A stretch of DNA of 64,000 nucleotides from Conyzicola nivalis (GCF_014639655.1 NZ_BMGB01000001.1:124001-188000), one strand, 5' to 3'. Counted from the stretch's first letter, positions 1-9,133 are shown. A program made the numbers and translations. Notes: generated by a model from the sequence alone, not told the origin.

Positions 1-5
1 TAAGC

Positions 6-902
6 ATGCTTCCAGCAGTAGCAGCAGTGGCGATAGCCGCGTCCATGGTCGCCGGCCCGCTGCCATCGCGCGCGGGCGCGCCGGCGGCTTGTGGAACGCT
101 GACGCAGAAAGTCGGCGGTTGTCCCGAAGTGCTAGGACGCATCGGCCACGACGATGTCAGCCTCAGTGGAGGCAGTGGAGGCAGTGGAGGCAGTGGAGGC
201 AGTGGAGGCAGTGGAGGCAGTGGACGCAGCGGCGACAGCGGCGCCTCGGGCGACGGCGCGAGCCGTGATCGCACCGGCCCGCCTCGGCCCTTCAGCAAGA
301 ACCAGCTGAACAACGAGCAGCGCAGGGCTTACGAGGCGCAACTCGAAAACGAGGCGGCGGCCCGGGGCGACTTCTATCGGCCGGAGTTCTGGTCGACCTA
401 TACGGGAACACCGCCCACCAATGTCACCCTCGCCGACATCGCGAGCTTCCGCCCGGCGACCGGCGGAAACCACATGGAACCCAACGGCTGGATCGTGGTG
501 GGTCTCGACACCAACTTCTATTCCGACGCCTCCACTCAAATTGTGAACGGCACACTGCTCGGGCTTCCCGCCTCGGTGCGCTTCAGCTCGCGCTCGTTCA
601 TATGGAACTACGGCGACGGGACAACCCGATCGAGCGCCACCCCCGGCGCGAGTTGGGCCGCGCTGAACCTTGCCGAGTTCTCGCCGACGCCCACTAGCCA
701 CGTCTTCGCCGAGCCCGGGACCTACGCGATAGATCTGACCGTCGAATACGCGGCGGAATACCGGTTCGGCGCGAGCGGCTGGGTGCCGATCGACGGCACC
801 CTGCAGCTCCCGGCAAATAGGATTACGGCGACCGCGGCAGACGCTACGACAGTGCTCGTGAACCGGGATTGCCGCGACAATCCTGACGGTCCCGGTTGCT
901 GA
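6..902 (+). CDS. Secreted Gly-Ser-repeat protein with PKD-like domain (probably 5'-partial)
   Basis: This is a 298-residue exported protein of unknown function. The first 25 residues are hydrophobic and end in an Ala-rich cleavage region, but no basic n-region precedes them and no in-frame stop lies between the window edge and the ATG. The true start is therefore probably upstream, outside the window. Residues about 54-75 are Gly-Gly-Ser triplets encoded by a perfect 9-bp tandem repeat. The C-terminal half has a PKD-like pattern (YGDGT, then HVFAEPGTY, then a beta-rich tail) and two cysteines near the end. PKD folds usually serve in extracellular adhesion or substrate binding; nothing here identifies a ligand. 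Confidence 0.7.
   Translation: MLPAVAAVAIAASMVAGPLPSRAGAPAACGTLTQKVGGCPEVLGRIGHDDVSLSGGSGGSGGSGGSGGSGGSGRSGDSGASGDGASRDRTGPPRPFSKNQLNNEQRRAYEAQLENEAAARGDFYRPEFWSTYTGTPPTNVTLADIASFRPATGGNHMEPNGWIVVGLDTNFYSDASTQIVNGTLLGLPASVRFSSRSFIWNYGDGTTRSSATPGASWAALNLAEFSPTPTSHVFAEPGTYAIDLTVEYAAEYRFGASGWVPIDGTLQLPANRITATAADATTVLVNRDCRDNPDGPGC
171..224 (+). repeat. 9-bp tandem repeat encoding Gly-Gly-Ser linker
   Basis: The unit GGAGGCAGT is repeated about six times without interruption. The 9-bp period keeps the reading frame, so slippage would change linker length in the secreted protein without inactivating it. Confidence 0.85.
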
Positions 903-930
903 AATGCCGGCTCTATAAAGCCGAGGGTCG

Positions 931-989
931 CTTCCAGCGCACGCATATAAAACGTACAGGTTAGCGCGGGATGCTTACTGCGCTGGAAG
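931..989 (+). promoter_or_regulatory. Long inverted repeat covering the htrA-like ribosome binding site
   Basis: The 11-bp arms CTTCCAGCGCA (931-941) and TGCGCTGGAAG (979-989) are perfect complements 37 bases apart. The right arm contains the GGAAG of the GGAAGGAG ribosome binding site of the protease gene at 999. A possible -10 (TATAAA, 946-951) lies in the loop. The repeat could fold in a longer transcript and mask the ribosome site, or act as a DNA operator around the promoter. Confidence 0.5.
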
Positions 990-998
990 GAGCACCTG

Positions 999-2456
999 AT
1001 GACCGACACCCCCGAGATTCCCGCAACACCCGTAAACTCCACGCCCCCCACACCCGTGAACCCCGCACCTCCCGCGCCCCCTGCCCCTCCGGCACCGCGC
1101 GCCCTCTCCGAGGCGCCCCACTCTTCACCCGCACCCGCACCCGCAGTCGCGCAGCCCGTGCCGCACTACGAGAGCTCGGCGACGCCGCCGACCCCTCCCA
1201 CCAACTCGGCCCCCGCAAAGGACGGCTCTTCGTTCCGTCGCAACCGTCCCGTGCTGCTCGTCGCAGCTCTCGCGGTCGGCGCTCTCGTCGGCGGAGCCGC
1301 AGGCGGCGGCATCGTGCTCGCGCTCACCGACGGTAACGGCGGATCGTCGGTCGGCGCAGTCACGTCGCCCGCGAACATCACGGTCAACAACCCCGACGAC
1401 GCGACCACCGTCACCGCGGTTGCCGCCACGGCTTCCCCGTCCGTCGTGACGATCTCCGCGACATCCAGCGATGCGGGCGGAACCGGCTCGGGCGTTGTCC
1501 TCAGCCCTGACGGCTACGTGCTGACCAACACCCACGTCGTCACCCTTGACGGTGCGACCGGCGATGCCGCGATCAAGGTGCAGACCAACGACGGCCGGTT
1601 GTACTCGGCCGCGATCGTGGGCACCGACCCCATCTCCGACCTCGCAGTCATCAAGATCGAAGGCGTCACCGACCTGCAGCCCGCGAAGTTCGCCGACTCG
1701 AGCAAGCTCAACGTCGGCGACACCGCCATCGCGATCGGCGCGCCCCTCGGCCTCTCCGGTACTGTCACCGACGGCATCGTCAGCGCCATCAACCGCAGCA
1801 TCACGATCGCTTCGTCGGCGGCACCCACCGACCCCGAGGCGACCGCGCCCGACTCCTCGGCGCCCGATGACAACCTCTTCGAGTTCGGCTTCCCCGGACA
1901 GGAACAGGACAGCCAGGCCGCCCCGACCGCCAGCTCGTCCACCATCTCCCTCGCGGTGATCCAGACGGATGCGGCGATCAACCCCGGTAACTCCGGTGGC
2001 GCCCTGCTCAACGCCGACGGCGAGGTGATCGGCATCAACGTCGCCATCGCCAGTGCCGGCGGCACCAGTGCCGCCTCGCAGTCCGGCAGCATCGGCGTCG
2101 GCTTCGCCATTCCGGCGAACCTGGCCGAGCGCGTCGCGAAAGAGATCATCGACAACGGAGCGGCCACGCACGGCCTGCTCGGTGCCTCGATCAGCGACGT
2201 CACCGAAGACGCGGCGCAGGCCGACAGCGACACCGTCGGCGCCAGCATCCAGGAAACGACGCCGGGAGGCGCCGCTGCCGCAGCCGGTCTCGTCTCGGGT
2301 GACGTGATCACGGGCATCAACGGCATCCCCGTCACCGGGAAGACCGACCTCACCGCACAGGTCCGGGCCCTCGCTGGTGGAGCCAAAGCCACGATCACCT
2401 ACGTGCGCAACGGCGAATCGTCGACCGTCGATGTGACGCTCGGCACGCTCTCCTAG
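999..2456 (+). CDS. Membrane-anchored HtrA/DegP-type serine protease with PDZ domain
   Basis: The 485-residue protein degrades or processes misfolded envelope proteins. It starts with a Pro/Ala-rich cytoplasmic tail (residues 1-80), followed by one membrane segment (about 84-109). The trypsin-like domain has the triad His179 (TNTHVV), Asp214 (ISDLAV) and Ser332 (NPGNSGGA). A PDZ domain occupies about 392-485 and has the expected GLVSGDVITGINGIPV pattern. The start is the ATG at 999, behind GGAAGGAG. A strong hairpin terminator follows the gene. The architecture matches actinobacterial HtrA/PepD proteins. The long acidic insert at about 275-312, between the Asp and Ser motifs, is unusual and may be a regulatory loop. 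Confidence 0.92.
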   Translation: MTDTPEIPATPVNSTPPTPVNPAPPAPPAPPAPRALSEAPHSSPAPAPAVAQPVPHYESSATPPTPPTNSAPAKDGSSFRRNRPVLLVAALAVGALVGGAAGGGIVLALTDGNGGSSVGAVTSPANITVNNPDDATTVTAVAATASPSVVTISATSSDAGGTGSGVVLSPDGYVLTNTHVVTLDGATGDAAIKVQTNDGRLYSAAIVGTDPISDLAVIKIEGVTDLQPAKFADSSKLNVGDTAIAIGAPLGLSGTVTDGIVSAINRSITIASSAAPTDPEATAPDSSAPDDNLFEFGFPGQEQDSQAAPTASSSTISLAVIQTDAAINPGNSGGALLNADGEVIGINVAIASAGGTSAASQSGSIGVGFAIPANLAERVAKEIIDNGAATHGLLGASISDVTEDAAQADSDTVGASIQETTPGGAAAAAGLVSGDVITGINGIPVTGKTDLTAQVRALAGGAKATITYVRNGESSTVDVTLGTLS

Positions 2457-2479
2457 AAACACCCCGGCCAGCAGGCAGA

Positions 2480-2507
2480 GGGGCACGCGACTCCGGTCGC
2501 GTGCCCC
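2480..2507 (+). terminator. Hairpin terminator after the HtrA-like gene
   Basis: The 12-bp perfect stem GGGGCACGCGAC / GTCGCGTGCCCC has a TCCG loop and lies 23 bp after the protease stop. No T-tract follows, as is common in high-GC actinobacteria. Confidence 0.7.
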
Positions 2508-2581
2508 TCCCGCCGTTAACGGACGCCCTCGCTGCGGCTGGTAGGCTCAACCGACCCGCCCCAGCACGAGTATTGGATCAC

Positions 2582-3631
2582 ATGGCCGCCACGGCAGACG
2601 CGCTTCCCGGAGTCTCCTACGTGATGCCGGTGCTGAACGAGGCGATGTATATCGAGGTCGCCATCGCGACGGTGCTCGCCCAGGATTATGCGGGTGCGAA
2701 AGAGCTGATTCTTGCGCTCGGGCCGTCGACGGATAACACGGATGCTATCGTCGCCCGCCTCGCCGCATCCGACCCCCGCATCACCGTGGTACACAACCCC
2801 GACGTCGACATTCCCGTCGGACTCAACCGCGCCATCCGGGCCAGCAAGCACCCCATCATCGTGCGGGTCGACGCACACTCCGAACTCGAGCCGGGCTACA
2901 CGAGCCGCGCCGTGGAGACGCTCGAGCGCACCAAGGCCGCCAACGTGGGCGGCATCATGCACGCCCGCGGTAAGACGCCGTTCCAGTCGGCGGCCGCCCG
3001 CGGCTACAACAGCCGGTTCGGCCTCGGCGGCGCCCGCTATCACGGCGGCGGCGACGAGGGGCCGGCTGAGTCGGCGTACCTGGGTGTCTTCCGACGCGAA
3101 GTGCTCGAAGAGGTCGACTACTTCGACGAGACGATCCGCCGCGGCGAGGACTGGGAGCTCAACCTGCGCATCCGCGCCGCCGGCCACACGGTCTGGTTCG
3201 ACCCGGAACTCAAGGTCACCTACTGGCCGCGCGACAGCTGGAGCAAGCTCGCCCGCCAGTTCTGCGCCACCGGCATCTGGCGCGGCGAACTGGTGCGACG
3301 CTACCGCGGTCGCAACCCGTGGCGGTTCTTCGTGCCGCCGGTGCTCGTGCTCAACGTGCTGGCGAGCGCCATACTGCTCGTGCTGCAGGTCACCGGCGTG
3401 GTGGGCGGCTGGGGGAGTGCTCTCGCATCCGTCATCTATCTCGGACCGATCGCGTACGTGCTGCTCGTGCTGTGGCTGGCGTTCGGCGCCGACCGCTCGT
3501 CGAAACTGCTCGACCGCTGGTTCTTCGTCGTCGTCTTGCCTACCATGCACCTGAGCTGGGGCGTCGGCTTCATCCTGGGCGTAGTGCGGGGCGCGCGCGA
3601 CAGCGTCGACACGTCGCGGGCAGGGATCTAG
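2582..3631 (+). CDS. Family 2 glycosyltransferase with C-terminal membrane helices
   Basis: The 349-residue GT2 enzyme probably transfers a sugar from a nucleotide donor during wall-polymer or exopolysaccharide synthesis. The GT-A nucleotide-binding start SYVMPVLNEA is at about residue 14, a VDAHSE motif takes the metal-binding DxD position, and the GEDWELNLR motif matches the catalytic ED region. Three hydrophobic segments close the protein, so catalysis is at the cytoplasmic membrane face. I chose the ATG at 2582 because the conserved domain begins just after it; an upstream in-frame ATG at 2501 lies inside the preceding terminator. Neighbouring glycerophosphotransferase genes support a polymer role. 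The acceptor is unknown. Confidence 0.85.
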   Translation: MAATADALPGVSYVMPVLNEAMYIEVAIATVLAQDYAGAKELILALGPSTDNTDAIVARLAASDPRITVVHNPDVDIPVGLNRAIRASKHPIIVRVDAHSELEPGYTSRAVETLERTKAANVGGIMHARGKTPFQSAAARGYNSRFGLGGARYHGGGDEGPAESAYLGVFRREVLEEVDYFDETIRRGEDWELNLRIRAAGHTVWFDPELKVTYWPRDSWSKLARQFCATGIWRGELVRRYRGRNPWRFFVPPVLVLNVLASAILLVLQVTGVVGGWGSALASVIYLGPIAYVLLVLWLAFGADRSSKLLDRWFFVVVLPTMHLSWGVGFILGVVRGARDSVDTSRAGI

Positions 3632-3632
3632 C

Positions 3633-5129
3633 TCAGCCGATCGCCTTGCGGGCGATGAGGCGGGCGACGATGCGCTCGGCCGAGTGCCCGTCGTCGCGCG
3701 GGTTGAACCGCTGCTGCCAGGCGCGGTACCTGTCGGCGTAGTCTGCCTTCACCCGCTCGCGGTCGAGCACCAGGTCGACCAGCTCGGCGGCGTTCTGCAC
3801 GACGGGTCCGGGGGCGGCCTCGTCGAGGTCGAAGTAGAACCCGCGCAGCTGCTCACGGTAGTGGTCGAGGTCGGGCGCGAAGAAGAACATCGGCTTGCCC
3901 GTGACGCTGTAGTCGAACATGACCGAGGAGTAGTCGGTGATGAGGGCGTCGGCGACGAGGAAGAGCTCGGTGACGTCCGGGTAGCCGGTCACGTCGAGCA
4001 CGTTGCTCGCGCGCACGTCGCGGCCGGGACGCAGGGTGCGTGAGTGGCCGCGGATGAGCGTGACATAGCCCGGACCGAGCGCGTCGGTGAATGCTGCGAC
4101 CTCGAGGTGGTCGATGTGCTCGGGCCGGTCGTCGCGCCACGTCGGGGCGTAGAGCAGCACGGTCACGTCGTCGGCGATGCCGAGCCGCTCCCGGACGGCT
4201 GCGCCGTTGCCGCCGACGAGCGCGTCGTCGCGGGGGTAGCCCTCCTGCCAGATCGGGCCGAGGAAGGCGTAGGCCGAACGGAAGACCGCGGTCGAGTGCT
4301 GGTTCTGGGCGAGCATGATGTTCCAGCGGCTGCGCTCGCGCACCGTGGCGAGGGCGGTGCGCAACGAGACGCCGGGGCGGCCCAGGGCGATCTTCTTCAG
4401 AGGCGTCCCGTGCCACGTCTGCAGCACGGTCTGGAAGGAGCGTCGGCGGAACCGGTTGCGGAGCCAGTCGTTGACAACGAGCAGGCGAGCAGAGCCCCGG
4501 ATGCGCCACCAGTCAGCACTGCCCTCGATGAGCGGGACGGAACCCTGCGGTACCTCCACCGAGGCGTCGACGACACTCCAGTAGCGGGCCACGTCGGGCC
4601 GGGTCGCGGCGAACTCGCGGTCGATGGCGAGCGGGTTGCACGTCGCGCTCTGCCCGTAGAAGCTCTCGAAGAATACTGCGTCGAGCGGCGCCTGCTTTGT
4701 GCCGCGATAGCGTGCTTCGAGCGCCGCCTGCGCGTCCGGGCCGCGCTCGGCGTCCGTGAGCGGCGGTGACACCTCGACCGTGAGGCTCGAGCCTCCCGCG
4801 ACGACCTCGGCGCGCAGCAGGCGGGGGGCGAGCACGGGAGCGGGGAGCGGCGCCTCGACGTCGGCGTCGAGCGTCAGAACGTAGGAGCCGGAGGGCGCGG
4901 GCAGGAGCGGTCCGCTCCAGCGGGACGCCAGCAGCGGGAAGGCGGCGGTGAATCGCCCGTCGGCCTGGTCGATAGTGCCCGCGAGGTCTTGCCGCGGCCC
5001 GCGCAACACCGCCCCGATGGCGCGTCCCGTGCCCGACACGACGACGCGCGGGGCGGATCCCCCTTCGACGACGATCGAGTCGATCGTGGTCGCTGTCGAC
5101 GGGGAGCCGAGGGGGAGACTCGCTGTCAT
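3633..5129 (-). CDS. CDP-glycerol glycerophosphotransferase family protein (TagB/TagF-like), two-domain
   Basis: The 498-residue protein belongs to the family that adds glycerol- or ribitol-phosphate units from CDP-alditols to teichoic acid chains at the inner membrane face. Residues 1 to about 130 form a beta-rich N-terminal domain. The transferase region follows, with TWHGTPLKKI and TDYSSVMFDY, the family's catalytic and substrate signatures. The ATG at 5129 overlaps the stop of the upstream paralogue as ATGA, so the two are translationally coupled. It converges on the GT2 gene with one base between them. CDP-alditol specificity cannot be read from sequence. Confidence 0.85.
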   Translation of the reverse strand: MTASLPLGSPSTATTIDSIVVEGGSAPRVVVSGTGRAIGAVLRGPRQDLAGTIDQADGRFTAAFPLLASRWSGPLLPAPSGSYVLTLDADVEAPLPAPVLAPRLLRAEVVAGGSSLTVEVSPPLTDAERGPDAQAALEARYRGTKQAPLDAVFFESFYGQSATCNPLAIDREFAATRPDVARYWSVVDASVEVPQGSVPLIEGSADWWRIRGSARLLVVNDWLRNRFRRRSFQTVLQTWHGTPLKKIALGRPGVSLRTALATVRERSRWNIMLAQNQHSTAVFRSAYAFLGPIWQEGYPRDDALVGGNGAAVRERLGIADDVTVLLYAPTWRDDRPEHIDHLEVAAFTDALGPGYVTLIRGHSRTLRPGRDVRASNVLDVTGYPDVTELFLVADALITDYSSVMFDYSVTGKPMFFFAPDLDHYREQLRGFYFDLDEAAPGPVVQNAAELVDLVLDRERVKADYADRYRAWQQRFNPRDDGHSAERIVARLIARKAIG

Positions 5130-6388
5130 TCGTGCTCTTTCAGCCGGGTGGTGATCTGACGGTACACTCTCGCAGTGTTTTCGCCGTCGTGAAACGCGTG
5201 GTGGCTCGCGGCGAGGGACGCCGCGTGCTCCACGAGCACCGCCCGAACCGCCTTGTCGGTGTCCGCGGCGGCGAGCACCGCCAGAAGCTCGCCCCACGTC
5301 GACTTCTGCGTTCCGCCGCTGAAGCTGTCGTAGTCGACGTACAGGCCGCGGCTGGCGGTATACGCGTCGACGTCGGGCGCGAGAAAGATGATCGGCCGGC
5401 CGAGCAGGGAGAAATCGTAGGCGATCGACGAGTAATCGGTGATGAGGGCGTCGACGGCGGGGAGCACGGGCGTGACGTCGGTGCACCGCGCCGAGTCGAG
5501 CAGTACGACGTGGTCGCTCAGCGCCAGGCCGGCCGCGTAGTCGCCCACGCCGTGCGGGTGCGGCCGCAGCACGAGCGTCGAATCGGACGCCTCGAGCAGT
5601 GCGACGATCGCCCGCCATTCGGCCGCACTCGGGATGCCGGGGTCGACCTCCCCGTCGCGCCAGGTCGGGGCGTAGAGCACCACTCGCCGGCCGGTGTCGT
5701 CGATGCCGAGCTGGGCGAAGAGCAGGGCGCGCGCGGCGACGTTGCGGTCCGTCTCGTCGCCGGCGACCAGAAGATCGTCGCGCGGGTCGCCGGTGACGAC
5801 GACACGGTGGGCGGGCAGGTCGAAGGCGGTGCGCAGCCGCGCCGCAGAGACTTCGGATGCCGCGGGCATGATGTCGATCGACCGTGCGGCCGTGCGGTAC
5901 ATGAGCCGCAGCATCCGGCGCACCACGACGGAGCCGGGCAGCAGCCGCGTGCGCAGGGTGGCCGGGGAGTCGAGGTTGATGCGCTTGAGGGGGATGCCGT
6001 GCCACAGCTGCACCACGAAACCGCCCCGCAGCCCGTAGCGGTTGGCGTCGCCGAAGCCGTGCGTGACGACGATCACACGGGCCCGCAGGGTGGCGAACAG
6101 GCCACGCCGCGACGACTTGAGTACCGCAGGTATGCCGAGGTCGGCCGCCGCCGCGAGGTCCCGTTCGTCACGGGCCAGCCAGAGCAGAGTGAGCGCCGGA
6201 TTCTCGCGCCGCACGAGGCGGTAGAGCGCGAGCGCCCCCTCGCCCACGCCGGGGCCGGAACCGAAGACCCAGAGGTCGCGACGGCGGGGCACGACAATGC
6301 TGGCGAGAGCGCCGAGACCGTAGCCCGGGAGGGCCAGCAGCTTCTTCGCATTGCCCGCGGCAAAGGTGACAGGGGCTATCTGAGGCAC
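5126..6388 (-). CDS. CDP-glycerol glycerophosphotransferase family protein
   Basis: This 420-residue member of the TagF/TagB superfamily has a GTG start. Key motifs are LWHGIPLKRI (about residue 125), YAPTWRDGE and TDYSSIAYDF. It lacks the extra N-terminal beta domain of its coupled downstream neighbour, so the pair probably performs successive steps, for example priming then elongation of a poly(alditol-phosphate). It is transcribed divergently from a third, more distant homologue at 6486, with 97 bp between them. Family assignment is firm; the order of action is inference. Confidence 0.86.
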   Translation of the reverse strand: MPQIAPVTFAAGNAKKLLALPGYGLGALASIVVPRRRDLWVFGSGPGVGEGALALYRLVRRENPALTLLWLARDERDLAAAADLGIPAVLKSSRRGLFATLRARVIVVTHGFGDANRYGLRGGFVVQLWHGIPLKRINLDSPATLRTRLLPGSVVVRRMLRLMYRTAARSIDIMPAASEVSAARLRTAFDLPAHRVVVTGDPRDDLLVAGDETDRNVAARALLFAQLGIDDTGRRVVLYAPTWRDGEVDPGIPSAAEWRAIVALLEASDSTLVLRPHPHGVGDYAAGLALSDHVVLLDSARCTDVTPVLPAVDALITDYSSIAYDFSLLGRPIIFLAPDVDAYTASRGLYVDYDSFSGGTQKSTWGELLAVLAAADTDKAVRAVLVEHAASLAASHHAFHDGENTARVYRQITTRLKEHE

Positions 6389-6485
6389 GCCCCAGCGTAA
6401 CAGCCGGGCCGGAGCCGGGTCTCAGGTGGGTAACGGTGGCACCGTGCGGCGGGGAACGCGCAGCCGGGACTGATTTAATCGGAGG

Positions 6486-7775
6486 GTGCCACTCCTCAAA
6501 GACGCCCAAGCCGCCCGACGAGTGCTCCGCAACATCCTCAAGTCGCGCCGATCGCGGGCGGAACTCGCCCGCCGGTTGCCGACGCTGCAGCAACCGGCCG
6601 CCGGCTCGGTGCAGGTGGTCGTGTACTTCGCCGACACACGCGTGAACATGTACCAGATCCGCCAGTGGTACGCCCCGCTGGCCGAGCTCGCGAAGACCCG
6701 GCAGGTGACGATCATTGCCCGCTCGCCCGGGACCATGCTCACGCTGCTCGACGAATCGCCCGTGCCGGTCGTGTACCTGCGCCAGGTGGTCGACCTCGAA
6801 CGGTTCATCCACTCTCAAGACATCAAGATCGTGTTCTACGTGAACCAGAACACCAAGAACTTCCAGATGTTCCGGTACGGGCGCATGTGGCACGTTTTCA
6901 TCAACCACGGTGAGAGCGACAAGATGTACATGACGACGAACCAGTTCAAGGCCTACGACTACAGCTTCATCGCCGGCGATGCCGCCAGGGAGCGGCTCGC
7001 CCGCAAGCTGTGGGACTTCGACGTCGACCGCAAGGCCATCCCGATTGGACGCCCCCAGGCCGACCACTTCGCCGCGGAACTGCCGTACCCGGCCGACGAC
7101 CGCACGGTCGTCCTGTACGCGCCGACCTGGGAGGGCGACCGCGCTTCGGCGGCGTACGGCTCGATCGCGACCCACGGCGTCGCGCTCGTCAACGCGCTCA
7201 TCGCCACCGGCACCCACCGCGTGATCTACCGCCCGCACCCGCGAAGCGGCGTCGTCGACCCGGCCTACGGCGCGGCGAACCGCTCGATCATCGCCGCGAT
7301 CCAGTCGGCCAACGCGGCCGACCCGGCCGCGCACCACATCTTCGACGACGGCAACGACCTGGGCTGGCAGCTGGCAGGGGCGGATGTCGCGATCACCGAC
7401 ATTTCGGCCATGGTGTACGACCGGCTCGCCACCGGCAAGCCGCTCATCGTGACCCGCCCAGTTTCGCCCCGCGCCGAGATCGACGAGACGGGCTACCTCG
7501 GCTCGAGCGAGTGGCTCACGGCAGGCGACGCGGACGGCATCGTTGCTATCGCCGACCGCGTGCTGCACAGCGAGGAGGCCCAGGAGAATCTGCACTTCTG
7601 GGTTGAGCGCCACTTCGGCGACACGACCCAGGGTGCCGCGACCGCCCGGTTCCACGCTGCGGTCGAACTCCTCGTGGCCGAGTGGGAGCGCAACGCGCTG
7701 CTGCACTCCGACGACGATCCGTCGAGCGAAGACCCCTTCGACGACGACGACGAAGACGCCATCAGCGACGACTGA
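6486..7775 (+). CDS. Divergent CDP-glycerol glycerophosphotransferase-like protein
   Basis: The 429-residue protein has the same fold signature as its neighbours (YAPTWEGD, TDISAMVYDR) but carries INHGESDK where they have WHGxPLK. Its donor site may therefore differ, and it may be a polymerase of another polyol phosphate. The C-terminus is a run of Asp/Glu residues. The GTG start at 6486 sits exactly seven bases after TTTAAT (6474-6479), which fits a leaderless mRNA; the GGAGG directly abutting GTG is too close to act as a normal ribosome site. Confidence 0.8.
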   Translation: MPLLKDAQAARRVLRNILKSRRSRAELARRLPTLQQPAAGSVQVVVYFADTRVNMYQIRQWYAPLAELAKTRQVTIIARSPGTMLTLLDESPVPVVYLRQVVDLERFIHSQDIKIVFYVNQNTKNFQMFRYGRMWHVFINHGESDKMYMTTNQFKAYDYSFIAGDAARERLARKLWDFDVDRKAIPIGRPQADHFAAELPYPADDRTVVLYAPTWEGDRASAAYGSIATHGVALVNALIATGTHRVIYRPHPRSGVVDPAYGAANRSIIAAIQSANAADPAAHHIFDDGNDLGWQLAGADVAITDISAMVYDRLATGKPLIVTRPVSPRAEIDETGYLGSSEWLTAGDADGIVAIADRVLHSEEAQENLHFWVERHFGDTTQGAATARFHAAVELLVAEWERNALLHSDDDPSSEDPFDDDDEDAISDD

Positions 7776-7780
7776 TCGCG

Positions 7781-8056
7781 TCAAAAGCTCACCCGCCAGA
7801 GGTATTCGTCTCCGTTCGGGCGGAACCAGCGCACGATCACGACTGAGTTTCGTGCCAGGTCGTGTCCGCGTACGGCGAAGCCGAGCACCGCGCCAGGAAG
7901 CAGCCTGCTCTGGCTGAGCGGTAGCAGCAGGCCCGAGCCGAGCACGGCGAGCCGCATACCGTCGAGCGTCTCGGCGCTGCGGTTGACGAGGTAGTAGCGC
8001 ACCGGGGCACGCGAGCGGTCGACGATGAAGGGAACGCGGTAAGCGAGTGGTTGCAT
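7781..8056 (-). CDS. Conserved-looking small protein, unknown function
   Basis: This 91-residue protein has an ATG start and no membrane segment or signal peptide. It looks mostly beta, with several Arg and aromatic residues (RYYLVNRS, VRWFRPNGDEYLWRV). It converges on the 7775 stop with a five-base gap. I do not recognise a family. The codon pattern is typical of the neighbouring genes, which supports it being real. Confidence 0.6.
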   Translation of the reverse strand: MQPLAYRVPFIVDRSRAPVRYYLVNRSAETLDGMRLAVLGSGLLLPLSQSRLLPGAVLGFAVRGHDLARNSVVIVRWFRPNGDEYLWRVSF

Positions 8057-8155
8057 GCCGCGAAGCTAGGTTCGGCCAACGACGGTGGAGCCGTCGCTGT
8101 GCAAGCCCCAGCTCGCGATTAACCTGTGGAGGAGTGGCGGCGTAGCGTCAAAGTC

Positions 8156-9121
8156 ATGCCCCGCCTGCGTAGAAGCAACCTCCAGACGCCCGGCCTCGGC
8201 CGGGTCCGACACGGGCGGGGGTATTCCATCCGGGACGCGCGCGGCAAGAAGGTCGACGACGAGGCCATCCGTGAGCGAGTCGACACCCTGGCGATCCCTC
8301 CCGCGTGGACGGACGTGTGGATCGCGCCCTATGCGAACAGCCACATTCAGGCGACGGGGCTCGACGAGGCCGGCCGCAGGCAGTACATCTACCACTCGTT
8401 CTGGCGCGAGAAGAAAGACCGCGCGAAGTTCGATCGTGCCCTGTTGCTCGCCGAGGCCCTGCCCAACGCGCGGCGCGCGGTGACCATCGACCTGCGTAGC
8501 GAGGGAACGACGCGTGCCCGCGTGCTCGCCGCAGCCTTCCGCATGCTCGACACCGGCGCGCTGCGTGTCGGTTCCGAGCGCTACACCGAGACGAACGGCA
8601 GCCACGGGCTGTCCACCCTGCTGTGCGCTCACGCCAAGGTGAGCGGCACGACGGTGACCCTCAAGTTCCCCGCGAAGAGCCGGCAGGAGTGGAGCTCGGA
8701 AATCACCGACGTCGACCTCGCCGAGCTGCTCGCCATCCTCAAGAAGCGTGGCCCCACCGCACGACTGCTGGCCTACGAGGTCGACGGCGAATGGCGCCCG
8801 ATCACCGCGGAGGAGATCAACGAGTACGTGCGGGAGCGCACGGGCGGCGCTTTCTCGGCGAAGGACTTCCGCACGTTGCGCGGCACGGTGGCCGCCTCGG
8901 TGAGCCTCGCCAAGCGCGGTCCGGCGAAGTCGAGCACGGCGCGAAGCCGGGCGCTCGCTCAGGCGATGCGCGATGCCGCCGCCACCCTGGGCAACACCCC
9001 GTCGATCGCGAAGAAGAGCTATGTCGACCCGCGGGTCGTCGCCAAGTACCGGCACGGCCAGACGATTGACCGCACGAAGACGGCGTCGGCCGAGGCCGAG
9101 CTGCGCAAGCTGCTCGGGTAG
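8156..9121 (+). CDS. DNA topoisomerase IB (poxvirus/eukaryotic-type)
   Basis: The 321-residue enzyme relaxes supercoils by a 3'-phosphotyrosyl nick. Active-site features are LRVGSE (Arg137), AHAKVSG (Lys161), FRTLRGT (about 238-244) and the nucleophile Tyr289 in KKSYVDP. Its length is normal for bacterial TopIB. I place the start at ATG 8156, because TAGCGT (8143-8148) lies seven bases upstream as a leaderless -10 element; a GTG at 8126 would add ten residues. Bacterial TopIB is accessory to gyrase and Topo I and has a patchy distribution. Confidence 0.9.
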   Translation: MPRLRRSNLQTPGLGRVRHGRGYSIRDARGKKVDDEAIRERVDTLAIPPAWTDVWIAPYANSHIQATGLDEAGRRQYIYHSFWREKKDRAKFDRALLLAEALPNARRAVTIDLRSEGTTRARVLAAAFRMLDTGALRVGSERYTETNGSHGLSTLLCAHAKVSGTTVTLKFPAKSRQEWSSEITDVDLAELLAILKKRGPTARLLAYEVDGEWRPITAEEINEYVRERTGGAFSAKDFRTLRGTVAASVSLAKRGPAKSSTARSRALAQAMRDAAATLGNTPSIAKKSYVDPRVVAKYRHGQTIDRTKTASAEAELRKLLG

Positions 9122-9133
9122 AGCCGCCGCGTC

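Noticed and set aside
3633-6005. 790-codon minus-strand frame as one gene
   Set aside because: Only the part from ATG 5129 is homologous to known proteins. The upstream part is out of frame with the real neighbouring gene.
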